The position numbers were made by a program, and so were the translations under genes. A stretch of DNA of 64,000 nucleotides from Microbacterium sp. A20 (GTDB taxonomy: Bacteria; Actinomycetota; Actinomycetes; Actinomycetales; Microbacteriaceae): positions 1-64,000 of the forward strand of contig NZ_SSDF01000091.1 of assembly GCF_004794515.1 (NCBI RefSeq), in the 5' to 3' direction. Shown piece after piece: positions 8,628 through 16,601 of this stretch. The stretch's first letter is position 1. The number at the start of each line of letters is the position of its first letter. The notes under the pieces are model-generated. The model searched no databases. It saw only the letters and a program-made list of their open reading frames with translations, and was not told the DNA's origin.

Positions 8628-9577
8628 TCGTCTTCCGCAGCCCCGAGGAGGTTCCGGCCGGATTCGGGCCGAGCGCGGTCGCCATCGGCAAATTCGATGG
8701 TGTCCATGCCGGTCATCGTGCGGTCATCGAACGGCTGAAGGAAACGGCCGCGTCCACCGGCAGCCGCGCGGTCGCCGTGACCTTCGACCGCAATCCGCTG
8801 GCCGTGATCCGCCCGGATCGGTGTCCCGAGAACGTCGTCACCGTCGATCGCAAGCTCGAGCTGCTGGGTGGCCTCGGCCTCGACGCGACCCTCGTGCTCA
8901 CGTTCGACGAGGAGATGGCCGCCCGCAGCGCCGAGGACTTCGTCGTCGACATCCTCGTCGGTGCCCTGCAGGTGTCGACCGTGCTGGTCGGCCAGGACTT
9001 CCGTTTCGGCCACCGGGGCGCGGGCACCCCTGAGCTGCTGCGCGAGCTCGGCCCCCGCTACGGCTTCTCCGTCGAGGTCGTCGACGACGTGTACCTTCCG
9101 GGCTCCACCCGACGCGTCTCATCCAGTTGGATCCGTGAGCTGCTGATGGAAGGAGACGTCGCGTCGGCGGCCACGGTTCTCGGGCGCTATCCCGATGTCC
9201 GCGGCGAGGTCGTCCACGGCCTCAAGCGCGGCCGGGAGCTGGGGTTCCCGACCGCCAACCTCTCGACCATCGTCGACGCGTTCGTTCCCGCCGACGGCGT
9301 CTACGCCGGGTGGCTCGTCGATCACGACACGGGCATCCGTCATCCTTCCGCGATCTCCGTCGGCACGAATCCGACCTTCGATGACGTCCTCGTGCGGCAG
9401 GTCGAGGCGCATGTGCTGGGTGAGACCGGCCTCGACCTGTACGGACACGACGTCACGGTCGAGTTCGTGGCGCGGCTGCGGGGCATGGTGGCGTTCGAGG
9501 GAATCGAGAAGCTGATGGAGCAGATGGGGGCGGACGTCACGGAAGCTGCTCGGGCTCTCGGCGTCACGTTCGAGTAG
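8624..9577 (+). CDS. ribF: Bifunctional riboflavin kinase / FAD synthetase
   Basis: Makes FMN from riboflavin and then FAD from FMN. The 317-aa protein has an N-terminal adenylyltransferase domain (IGKFDGVHAGHRAVI, with the HxGH-type nucleotide-binding motif) and a C-terminal flavokinase domain (GRELGFPTANL and SVGTNPTF). The GTG start at 8624 overlaps the stop of the preceding membrane gene. A much longer frame back to 8183 is only read-through of the upstream gene in another phase. In many bacteria rpsO follows directly; here it lies 17 kb away. Confidence 0.97.
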   Translation: MIVFRSPEEVPAGFGPSAVAIGKFDGVHAGHRAVIERLKETAASTGSRAVAVTFDRNPLAVIRPDRCPENVVTVDRKLELLGGLGLDATLVLTFDEEMAARSAEDFVVDILVGALQVSTVLVGQDFRFGHRGAGTPELLRELGPRYGFSVEVVDDVYLPGSTRRVSSSWIRELLMEGDVASAATVLGRYPDVRGEVVHGLKRGRELGFPTANLSTIVDAFVPADGVYAGWLVDHDTGIRHPSAISVGTNPTFDDVLVRQVEAHVLGETGLDLYGHDVTVEFVARLRGMVAFEGIEKLMEQMGADVTEAARALGVTFE

Positions 9578-9652
9578 TCTCCGCCCGCCGCCGTCCGCGC
9601 CCTCCTCGGACGACTCGGCGTGGGCGATCCGCAGGTGTCGCGTCGGATGACA

Positions 9653-9658
9653 TAGAAT
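9653..9658 (+). promoter_or_regulatory. Putative -10 for the SNF2 gene leader
   Basis: TAGAAT matches the -10 consensus well. Transcription would start near 9665, about 145 bases before the SNF2 start codon and immediately ahead of a strong hairpin. No -35 is obvious. Confidence 0.55.
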
Positions 9659-9664
9659 GGACTC

Positions 9665-9800
9665 GGCTCCCGCCGATTCTCACGCTTCTCGCGTGCTTCG
9701 GCGGGAAGAAGACCCACTGTTCGTACGGTCCTGGCTCACGCCACACGCGGACATCGAGAACGGCCCGCGGCTTCATGGGGAAGCCGGAGCCTTCACGCTC
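9665..9800 (+). ncRNA. Structured 5' leader of the SNF2 gene, type unknown
   Basis: Three hairpins are visible in the predicted 5' UTR. P1 (9669-9705) has an 8-bp outer stem CCCGCCGA/TCGGCGGG and a 5-bp inner stem CACGC/GCGTG. P2 (9716-9729) is ACTGT-TCGT-ACGGT. P3 (9768-9786) is CGGCTTC-ATGGG-GAAGCCG and ends about 14 bases before the AGGAGG ribosome-binding site. I do not recognise it as a named riboswitch. The region is also open in the SNF2 frame (from ATG 9657), but the AGGAGG-preceded ATG 9810 is the better start. Confidence 0.5.
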
Positions 9801-9809
9801 AGGAGGAGC

Positions 9810-11954
9810 ATGCCGACCACGGCAACCGCCACCACACGGCGCAAGAAGACGTCCCGTCGAGATGACGAGGCACCCCTCATCCCGATCCTCGCGCGCAAGG
9901 TGCGCGAGATCGAGGCGAAGTCGCAGCGAGGGAAGCTCGGCCCGACCAATCGGGTGAAGTTCCAGGTGATCGCATTCCTGGTGCGCGAGGAGCGCGCCCG
10001 AGTGAAGGCGGATGCCGAGATCGGCGAACCCGCCCGCGCTGAGCTGCTGAAGCGGCTCGACGGTGTGGCCACGATCCTCGCCAAGACGGCTGCACGCGAC
10101 ACTTCGCTCATCCAGCTGCTCGAGGCCGACCAGGCGACGTCGCCGGTGGCCAAGCGCATGCGACGCGACTGGCTGCTCGAATCCGGTGCGGAGCTGGCTC
10201 CCGAAGAGCTGATCATCGCGGATGCCGCACCGGTCCAGATCTCCACGATCCCCGCGGCCATCGCCGAGCGACAGGTCACGCCGCCCTCGGTCGAGTCCCG
10301 GCAGTTGGCGAACCCGTTCCTCGCTCCCGACCTGACGCCGCGACCGGCCGCGACCCCGCGCCGCCGCCTCGACGGCTGGGAGCTCATGGGCCCGCTGTAC
10401 AAGGCTTTCGAGACCGGCGCCGGCGGATCCGCTGCGTCCATGGATCTGCCACCCGCGCCGGAGTACGACCACATCTCGCCCAAGGGCCTCGAGGTCATGG
10501 TGCATCAGTCACGATTCCTCGAGGCCGTGAAGGCGGGCCACCGCAGCTTCCTCCTCGCCGATGAGCCTGGCCTCGGCAAGACGGCGCAGTCGGTGCTGGC
10601 CGCGTCGGTGGCCGGTGCCTACCCGCTGCTCGTCGTCGTGCCCAACGTCGTGAAGATGAACTGGGCGCGCGAGGTCGAGCGGTGGACGCCGCAGCGACGG
10701 GCCACGGTCATCCAGGGCGATGGCACCGACATCGACGCATTCGCCGACGTGTTCATCGTGAACTACGAGATCCTCGACCGGCACATGTCGTGGTTGGCCT
10801 CGATCGGTCTGCGCGGAATGGTCGTCGACGAGGCGCACTTCATCAAGAACCTCTCCTCGCAGCGTTCGCAGAACGTGCTGTCGCTCGCCGCGCAGGTTCG
10901 TGAGCGCACCCCGGGACACGATCCGCTCATGCTCGCTCTCACGGGCACCCCGCTGATCAACGACGTCGAGGACTTCGACGCTATCTGGCGCTTCCTGGGG
11001 TGGACCACGGGGGAGAAACCGGGTCCCGAGCTGATGGAGAAGCTGGATGCGACCGGGTTCACCCCGGCCGACAAGGCGTTCTACTCCGAAGCCCGCGACG
11101 CGGTCATCTCGATGGGCATCGTCCGCCGTAAGAAGAAGGACGTCGCCGCCGACCTGCCGGACAAGCTGATCGCCGATCTGCCCGTGCAGCTCGACGACGA
11201 GTTCGGACGCAGCATCCGTCAGGCCGAGCGCGAGCTGGGGGAGCGGCTCGCCGCTCGCTACCGCCGCATCATCGAGGCCCGTGGCGACCGCGGGTTGGCC
11301 CCCGGAGAGATCGACGACGACATCGTGCGTCTCGTCGCTCAGAACGAGCTCGAGGAGTCGAAGGCCGCCGGCACCGGGGGAGACAACGTCTTCACCATGG
11401 TCCGTCGCATCGGTCAGGCCAAAGCGCCGCTGGCCGCGGACTACGCCGCCCAGCTGCAGCGCTCGGTCGGCAAGGTCGTCTTCTTCGCGAAGCACATCGA
11501 CGTGATGGACCAGGCCGAGGCGCACTTCGCCGCCGTCGGCATACGGTCGGTGTCGATCCGAGGCGACCAGACCTCGACGACACGTCAGCAGGCGATCGAC
11601 GATTTCAACAGCGATCCCGCCGTGGGCATCGCCGTCTGCTCGCTCACCGCTGCCGGCGTGGGGCTCAACCTGCAGGCGGCGTCGAACGTCGTGCTCGCCG
11701 AGCTGTCGTGGACGGCTGCCGAGCAGACGCAGGCGATCGACCGCGTCCACCGCATCGGTCAGGACGAGCCGGTCACCGCGTGGCGGATCATCGCCGCGCA
11801 TACGATCGACACCAAGATCGCGGAGCTGATCGATCAGAAGCAGGGTCTCGCAGCTCGCGCGCTCGACGGTGAGGCTGTCGAGGAGTCGGCCGCAGAGCCC
11901 GTGCAGCTGGCGGCGCTCATGCACCTGCTTCGTCAGGCTCTGGGCTCGGCCTGA
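9810..11954 (+). CDS. SNF2-family DEAD/DEAH-box ATPase (helicase-like)
   Basis: A 714-aa superfamily 2 ATPase, probably a double-stranded-DNA translocase. The N-terminal 220 residues are family-specific: a basic RRKKTSRR start, then a charged helical region. The two RecA-like domains follow, with motif I DEPGLGKT (about 250-257), motif II DEAH (about 340), LTGTPLIND as motif III, and motif VI QAIDRVHRIGQ (about 640). The 'HRIGQ' ending is typical of Snf2 proteins. ATG 9810 is chosen because AGGAGG precedes it closely. No methylase, nuclease or other defence gene is adjacent, so a role in repair or transcription-coupled remodelling is a guess. Confidence 0.88.
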   Translation: MPTTATATTRRKKTSRRDDEAPLIPILARKVREIEAKSQRGKLGPTNRVKFQVIAFLVREERARVKADAEIGEPARAELLKRLDGVATILAKTAARDTSLIQLLEADQATSPVAKRMRRDWLLESGAELAPEELIIADAAPVQISTIPAAIAERQVTPPSVESRQLANPFLAPDLTPRPAATPRRRLDGWELMGPLYKAFETGAGGSAASMDLPPAPEYDHISPKGLEVMVHQSRFLEAVKAGHRSFLLADEPGLGKTAQSVLAASVAGAYPLLVVVPNVVKMNWAREVERWTPQRRATVIQGDGTDIDAFADVFIVNYEILDRHMSWLASIGLRGMVVDEAHFIKNLSSQRSQNVLSLAAQVRERTPGHDPLMLALTGTPLINDVEDFDAIWRFLGWTTGEKPGPELMEKLDATGFTPADKAFYSEARDAVISMGIVRRKKKDVAADLPDKLIADLPVQLDDEFGRSIRQAERELGERLAARYRRIIEARGDRGLAPGEIDDDIVRLVAQNELEESKAAGTGGDNVFTMVRRIGQAKAPLAADYAAQLQRSVGKVVFFAKHIDVMDQAEAHFAAVGIRSVSIRGDQTSTTRQQAIDDFNSDPAVGIAVCSLTAAGVGLNLQAASNVVLAELSWTAAEQTQAIDRVHRIGQDEPVTAWRIIAAHTIDTKIAELIDQKQGLAARALDGEAVEESAAEPVQLAALMHLLRQALGSA

Positions 11955-11981
11955 GCGTGAAGAACATCCGTTCTTAACGCT
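11954..11981 (+). terminator. Weak terminator-like hairpin after the SNF2 gene
   Basis: AGCGT...AGAAC pairs with GTTCT...ACGCT around ATCC with one mismatch, followed by GGTTT. The U-tract is short. Confidence 0.5.
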
Positions 11982-12093
11982 GGTTTCCCCTCTCCGACGA
12001 CCGGAATCGGGAAGTTCGTCGATATCGGCGAATCTCGGTGTCAAGATCGGTGGTTTTCGTCGCCATCGAATGGCGCGGGGGGAGCCGGGACGC

Positions 12094-12099
12094 TAGTGT
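12094..12099 (+). promoter_or_regulatory. Putative -10 for pfkA
   Basis: TAGTGT lies about 57 bases before the pfkA start. The -35 region is not obvious. The surrounding 200-base gap holds no gene. Confidence 0.4.
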
Positions 12100-12156
12100 C
12101 GATCGAAGGCAGCGTCGCCTTTCCCCCATATCTCCCGAACGTCTGAAGGCACCAGC

Positions 12157-13185
12157 ATGAAGATCGGCATCCTGACGAGCGGCGGCGACTGCCCCGGCCT
12201 CAACGCGGTCATCCGCGGCATCGTGCTCAAGGGCACCACCACGTACGACCTGGAGTTCGTCGGCATCCGTGACGGGTGGCGAGGCCTCGTCGACGGCGAC
12301 TTCATGCCTCTCACCCGCCACGAGGTGAAGGGTCTGTCCAAGGTCGGCGGCACGATCCTCGGCACCAGCCGCACGAACCCCTACGAGGGTGAGCGCGGGG
12401 GAGCGGAGAACATCGCCAAGACCCTCTACGGGCACAAGATCGACGGCATCATCGCGATCGGCGGCGAGGGCACTCTCGCCGCGGCCGACCGTCTCGCGAA
12501 AGACGGGATCAAGGTCATCGGGGTCCCCAAGACGATCGACAACGACCTGCAGGCGACGGACTACTCGTTCGGCTTCGACACGGCCGTGAACATCGCCACG
12601 GACGCGATGGACCGGCTTCGCACCACCGGTGACTCGCACCAGCGGTGCATGGTCGCCGAGGTCATGGGACGCCACGTGGGCTGGATCGCCCTGCACGCCG
12701 GCATGGCTGCGGGCGCGCACGTGATCTGCATCCCCGAGGTGCCGATGTCGATCGACGACATCACCGAGCTCGTGACCAGCGCCCACGACCGAGGCCGCGC
12801 GCCCCTGGTCGTCGTCTCCGAGGGTTTCAAGCTGCTCGGTATGGACGAGGCATACAGCGACAAGGGCCTCGACGCCTTCAACCGGCCGCGGCTGGGTGGT
12901 ATCGGCGATCTGCTCGCGCCCGAGATCGAGCGCATCACGGGCATCGAGACGCGCGCCACGATCCTCGGCCACATCCAGCGGGGCGGGTCTCCTTCCGCAT
13001 TCGACCGTGTGCTGGCGACGCGTCTCGGCCTCCACGCCGCGGACGCGCTCGTCGACGGCGCCTGGGGTCAGATGGTGGCGATGCAGGGCACCGACATCGT
13101 GCGGGTCCCGTTCGCCGACGCGCTCGGGGAGCTGAACACGGTTCCGCGCTACCGCTACGACGAGGCCGCTGCGCTCTTCGGCTGA
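12157..13185 (+). CDS. pfkA: 6-phosphofructokinase
   Basis: Phosphorylates fructose-6-phosphate in glycolysis. The 342-aa protein starts with MKIGILTSGGDCPGLNAVIR and carries GGEGT (about 102-106) and PKTIDND (about 125-131). Gly at the third position of the phosphoryl-donor loop favours ATP, whereas pyrophosphate-dependent enzymes usually carry Asp there. The Lys in PKTIDND is typical of the mixed actinobacterial PFK group. MGRHVGW and the substrate-binding HIQRGGSPS are present. A GAAGG ribosome-binding site precedes the ATG. Confidence 0.95.
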   Translation: MKIGILTSGGDCPGLNAVIRGIVLKGTTTYDLEFVGIRDGWRGLVDGDFMPLTRHEVKGLSKVGGTILGTSRTNPYEGERGGAENIAKTLYGHKIDGIIAIGGEGTLAAADRLAKDGIKVIGVPKTIDNDLQATDYSFGFDTAVNIATDAMDRLRTTGDSHQRCMVAEVMGRHVGWIALHAGMAAGAHVICIPEVPMSIDDITELVTSAHDRGRAPLVVVSEGFKLLGMDEAYSDKGLDAFNRPRLGGIGDLLAPEIERITGIETRATILGHIQRGGSPSAFDRVLATRLGLHAADALVDGAWGQMVAMQGTDIVRVPFADALGELNTVPRYRYDEAAALFG

Positions 13186-13219
13186 GACTTCGGCTCGCCC
13201 GGCGCTCTGTTCGCCGATT

Positions 13220-13284
13220 CAGGCGATGTTGCGACAACAGGCAGTTTCGCCGCTCAGATGCCTGAATCCGGCTGATTGCCTGAT
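13220..13284. repeat. Left 65-bp repeat flanking the DUF559 gene
   Basis: Conserved blocks with fixed spacing: CAGGCGAT (13220), 8 bases, AACAGGCAGTTTCG (13236), 10 bases, GCCTGA (13260), 12 bases, GCCTGAT (13278). The same blocks with identical spacers recur at 14268-14332 in the same orientation. CAGGC/GCCTG units point both ways, so hairpins such as CAGGCA/TGCCTG can form. Confidence 0.8.
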
Positions 13285-13295
13285 CTCGCGGGCGT

Positions 13296-14147
13296 TCAGG
13301 CGTGCGCGCGACGGCAATGCAGACCCTGCGCCATCGCGGTCAGCACCGTCTGTTCGACGTAGCGGGCGTCGTTCATCACCTGGTGCACGTCGAATCGGAG
13401 GATCGTGTAGCCGCGGAGCACCAGGCGCGCATCGGCGCGGATGTCGCGGCGCCGATCCTTCGGGGAGCTGTGATATGCGAACCCGTCGATCTGGATGCCG
13501 AGGCGGTCACCGATCATCCCGTCCAACGGGTGCCCGTCGACCCAGACCTGCTGGCGCACGACGACGCCGATCCCGCGCATCAGGGAGACGAAGGTGGTCT
13601 CCGGCCCCGAGTCCGAGCGATCGCCGACGAGCATGGTGAGACGGGATGCCGCCGCCGAGCGCCACGCGACGCGCTCGAGGACATCGACATCGACCCCGCC
13701 TCGGCGCACCGCGGACTCCCAGACCGTCAGGGCATCCGGTTCAGGCAGACACCGGGCGATCTGGAACAGGACGTTGATTACAGGCTCCTCCGTCGAGCGC
13801 GGATGCACGGGAACGGGACCCTGGCTGCGGTGGACGAGGATGCCGGATGCATCGAACCGCGATGCGCTGTGCGCGAGTGCGACGTGCACGGCATCCGTCT
13901 TCAGCTCCCACCAGCCGCGGAGACTGGCCGCGCTCGCGCAGGTCACGCGTCCGCCGACCTTCGCAGCCGCGACGCGCCTCGGGTCGCACTCGGGGGTGAG
14001 GAGCCAGGATCGGCGTACACGCCTGAGCCGTCCGTCCTCCACTGCTCGCGACACCGCGTGATCGGTGAAACCCGCACGGCGGAGGGCGGAGGAGTGCGCG
14101 GCACCGTTCTGCGCGCGCACCCATTCCGCAGCTGTCAGATCAGGCAT
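13296..14147 (-). CDS. DUF559 endonuclease-like protein with AbiEi-like N-terminus
   Basis: A 283-aa protein. The N-terminal 80 residues form a winged-helix-like segment (SSALRRAGFTDHAVSRAVEDGRL...), as in AbiEi-type type IV antitoxin domains. The C-terminus (about 180-280) is a DUF559/Vsr-like PD-(D/E)XK-fold segment with ETTF, then IQIDGFAYHSS and a basic DRRRDIRADARL helix. Such proteins are common orphans in actinobacteria, and their function is not established. ATG 14147 is chosen because the upstream in-frame extension is Arg/Pro-rich shadow coding. A CAAGCT element lies six bases upstream. The gene is bracketed by 65-bp repeats, which suggests mobility. No partner toxin gene is adjacent. 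Confidence 0.8.
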   Translation of the reverse strand: MPDLTAAEWVRAQNGAAHSSALRRAGFTDHAVSRAVEDGRLRRVRRSWLLTPECDPRRVAAAKVGGRVTCASAASLRGWWELKTDAVHVALAHSASRFDASGILVHRSQGPVPVHPRSTEEPVINVLFQIARCLPEPDALTVWESAVRRGGVDVDVLERVAWRSAAASRLTMLVGDRSDSGPETTFVSLMRGIGVVVRQQVWVDGHPLDGMIGDRLGIQIDGFAYHSSPKDRRRDIRADARLVLRGYTILRFDVHQVMNDARYVEQTVLTAMAQGLHCRRAHA

Positions 14148-14207
14148 GAGGTCAGCTTGCCCGTGCCGGCGGGCGTGGCGGAGCCGCAGTCCCGGCGCTG
14201 GGGGAGA

Positions 14208-14242
14208 GACGCCCTCGCGCGCGAATCTGTGGAGAGGGCGTC
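14208..14242. other. Inverted repeat upstream of the DUF559 gene
   Basis: GACGCCCTC (14208-14216) and GAGGGCGTC (14234-14242) form a perfect 9-bp stem with a 17-base loop. It lies in the 199-base gap between the DUF559 start and the ptrB stop and could be an operator or a hairpin. Nothing else is recognisable there besides the right repeat. Confidence 0.45.
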
Positions 14243-14267
14243 GCGCGCGCCGGCGGCAGAGCCGAGA

Positions 14268-14332
14268 CAGGCGATCGCGCCGGAACAGGCAGTTTCGGGC
14301 GGGATCTGCCTGATTGGGCGGGATCGCCTGAT
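14268..14332. repeat. Right 65-bp repeat flanking the DUF559 gene
   Basis: Same blocks and spacing as the left copy: CAGGCGAT (14268), AACAGGCAGTTTCG (14284), GCCTGA (14308), GCCTGAT (14326). Within this copy GGGCGGGATC-(T)-GCCTGATT occurs twice in tandem (about 14296-14332). A further TCAGGC at 14347 includes the ptrB stop codon. Confidence 0.8.
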
Positions 14333-14346
14333 GCGGCCGCGGCGGC

Positions 14347-16446
14347 TCAGGCCTCGGCGAGTCCCAGCGTGTCGAGCAGCCAGGCGAGCTCGAACGCACG
14401 CTCGCGCCACGAGTTGTAACGGCCGCTCACGCCGCCGTGCCCTGCCACCATCTCGCACTTGAGGAGCACATCGGATGCGCCGGCCTCGCGCAGGCGCGCG
14501 ACCCACTTCGCCGGTTCCACGTACAGCACGCGGGTGTCATTGAGCGATGTCACCGCGAGGATGCGCGGGTAGCGGATGCCGTCGCGCACGTTCTCGTACG
14601 GGGAGTACGACTTCATGTACTCGTAGACGTCGGCGTCGTGAAGAGGGTCGCCCCACTCATCCCACTCGATGACGGTCAGCGGCAGCGAGGGATCGAGGAT
14701 CGTCGTCAGTGCGTCCACGAACGGCACGCCCGCGAGGACGCCCGCGAAGAGCTCGGGCGCGAGGTTGGTCACGGCACCCATCAGCAGTCCGCCGGCGCTG
14801 CCGCCCTCGGCCACCATCCGGCTCGGCGAGGTCACACCGGTCGCGACCAGGTGCTCGCCGCACGACACGAAGTCCGTGAAGGTGTTGCGCTTGTTGAGCA
14901 GCTTGCCGTCTTCGTACCACTGGCGGCCCATCTCGCCGCCGCCGCGCACGTGAGCGACCGCGAAGATCACGCCACGATCGAGCTCCGAGAGCCGCGCGAC
15001 CGAGAAACCGGGGTCGATCGAGTGCTCGTAGGAGCCGTAGCCGTAGAGATGCACGGGACGTGCTTGCGCACCCGGCTCTCCGAATGACCGCTTCCACACG
15101 AGAGAGATCGGCACCCGCACCCCGTCGGAGGCCGTCGCCCACTCCCGCCGCTGGCCGTACTCTTCGGGGTCGTAGCCGCCGAGGACGGTGACCTGCTTGC
15201 GCAGCAGCAGCTCGCGGCTGGCGAGGTCGAGGTCGTACACCGTGCCGGGCGTGACGAAGGATGTGTATCCGAGTCGCAGGAAGGGCGAGTGCCACTCCGG
15301 GTTCCCGCTCACCCCGGCCGAGTACAGCGGCTCGTCGAAGGGGATCTCGTCGACCGTATCCGTGGCGTAGTCGAGCAGTCCGACACGCTCGAGACCTTCG
15401 CTGCGGTACTCGATCGTGGCGAAGTCGCGGAACGCATCCATGCCGAGCAGACGCCGGCCGGCTTCGTGGGCGATCACCCGGTGCCGCTCGCCCTGAGGGT
15501 CGGACGCCGCCACCGAGACGAGTTCGAAGTCGAGGGCTCCGTCGTTGTGCAGGATGAAGAGCCGGTCCTCGCCGTCCACCACGGCGTGATCGATCGAGTA
15601 CTCCACTCCTTCCCGGCGCGGCCAGACCAGGCGGGGTGCCGCGGTCAGGTCGCCGGTCAGGTCGACGAGGTACTCCTCGCTCGTGATGCTCGAACCGACC
15701 CCGATCACGAGGTAGCGCCGGCTGCGCGTGATCCCTGCGCCGAGCCAGAACTTCTCGTCGGGTTCGTGGAACAGCTGCACGTCGTCGGTGATCGGAGTGC
15801 CGAGACGGTGGAGCCAGAGCGTGTCCGGACGCCACGCCTCATCCCGGGTCGTGTAGAGGACGCCGGTGCCGTCCGGGGTGAAGAACGCGCCGCCGGTGTT
15901 CGGGATCTCGTCCTCGAGGGTGTCGCCCAAGACGAGGTCGCGCACGTGCACCGTGTACAGCTCGTCCCCCTCGAAGTCGGTCGACCAGAGCAGTTTCGTC
16001 GCGTCGTCCGACGTGTCGAACGCCCCGAGCGAGAAGAACTCGTGCCCCTCGGCCTCGACGTTCCCGTCGAGCAGGATCACCTCACCGGGAACCGGCACGC
16101 CGGCCTCGAGCGTCGGGGGAGTCCAGTCGTCGTGTTCCGCGGCAGCCCGGCAGTGGATGCCGTACTGGGCGCCTTCCTCGGTGCGGCTGTAGTACCACCA
16201 GTCGCCGCGTCGGGTGGGCACCGACAGGTCGGTCTCCTGCACCCGGCTCTTGATCTCCTCGAAGAGGCGCTCGCGGAGATCGGCCAGGTGCGCCGTCTCA
16301 GTGTCGGTGTGGGCGTTCTCCGCTTCGAGGTGTGCGATGACCTCTGCGGAGTCCTTCGCGCGCATCCACTCGTACGGGTCGTCGAACGTGTCACCGTGGT
16401 GCGTGCGAAGTGCGGAGCGGCGGGCAGCGAGAGGAGCGTCAGTCAC
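14347..16446 (-). CDS. ptrB: Oligopeptidase B (protease II, S9A family)
   Basis: Cytoplasmic serine peptidase that cleaves short peptides after basic residues. At 699 aa it has family length: an N-terminal beta-propeller, then the alpha/beta-hydrolase domain with the nucleophile in GGSAGG (Ser about 550), the acid in SLNDTRVLY and the histidine in GHGGVSGR. The DPYEWM segment near the start is typical. The GTG start lies exactly six bases after a TAGCGT -10, so the mRNA is probably leaderless. It is divergent from the phosphate transporter gene. Confidence 0.94.
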   Translation of the reverse strand: MTDAPLAARRSALRTHHGDTFDDPYEWMRAKDSAEVIAHLEAENAHTDTETAHLADLRERLFEEIKSRVQETDLSVPTRRGDWWYYSRTEEGAQYGIHCRAAAEHDDWTPPTLEAGVPVPGEVILLDGNVEAEGHEFFSLGAFDTSDDATKLLWSTDFEGDELYTVHVRDLVLGDTLEDEIPNTGGAFFTPDGTGVLYTTRDEAWRPDTLWLHRLGTPITDDVQLFHEPDEKFWLGAGITRSRRYLVIGVGSSITSEEYLVDLTGDLTAAPRLVWPRREGVEYSIDHAVVDGEDRLFILHNDGALDFELVSVAASDPQGERHRVIAHEAGRRLLGMDAFRDFATIEYRSEGLERVGLLDYATDTVDEIPFDEPLYSAGVSGNPEWHSPFLRLGYTSFVTPGTVYDLDLASRELLLRKQVTVLGGYDPEEYGQRREWATASDGVRVPISLVWKRSFGEPGAQARPVHLYGYGSYEHSIDPGFSVARLSELDRGVIFAVAHVRGGGEMGRQWYEDGKLLNKRNTFTDFVSCGEHLVATGVTSPSRMVAEGGSAGGLLMGAVTNLAPELFAGVLAGVPFVDALTTILDPSLPLTVIEWDEWGDPLHDADVYEYMKSYSPYENVRDGIRYPRILAVTSLNDTRVLYVEPAKWVARLREAGASDVLLKCEMVAGHGGVSGRYNSWRERAFELAWLLDTLGLAEA

Positions 16447-16458
16447 CGTCCCACGCTA
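16447..16458 (-). promoter_or_regulatory. Leaderless promoter of ptrB
   Basis: On the minus strand, TAGCGT (16453-16458), six bases, then the GTG start of ptrB. Confidence 0.55.
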
Positions 16459-16470
16459 TCCCAGGTCGAG

Positions 16471-16499
16471 TTGACCGGCACGGGGGAGGGTGGGAGAAT
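16471..16499 (+). promoter_or_regulatory. Sigma70-type promoter of the phosphate transporter
   Basis: TTGACC (16471-16476), a 17-base spacer and GAGAAT (16494-16499) make a good -35/-10 pair, giving a leader of about 95 bases. Around and after it lie TTCACC (16500), GGTTAAC (16512) and GGTGAAC (about 16531). These resemble the GTTCACC half-sites of actinobacterial PhoP boxes, but the spacing is irregular, so phosphate control is only a suggestion. Confidence 0.6.
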
Positions 16500-16601
16500 T
16501 CACCGGGGCCGGTTAACGGAAGTCAAACCCACGGTGAACTCTTCGTTCGTCACGTCGATCACGTCGACATCTCCTTCTTCCTCAACGACCGAAAGCGAAC
16601 G

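Noticed and set aside
9657-9809. 51-codon N-terminal extension of the SNF2 protein
   Set aside because: ATG 9657 lies in the likely -10, the stretch folds as hairpins, and ATG 9810 has AGGAGG. Not fully excluded.
9578-12156. SNF2 ATPase as part of a phage-defence system
   Set aside because: No methylase, nuclease, PLD or other defence gene is adjacent; neighbours are ribF and pfkA.
13220-14332. CRISPR-like array from the CAGGC units
   Set aside because: Units are only 5-8 bases, in mixed orientation and with two clusters around a gene; no uniform repeat-spacer structure and no cas genes.
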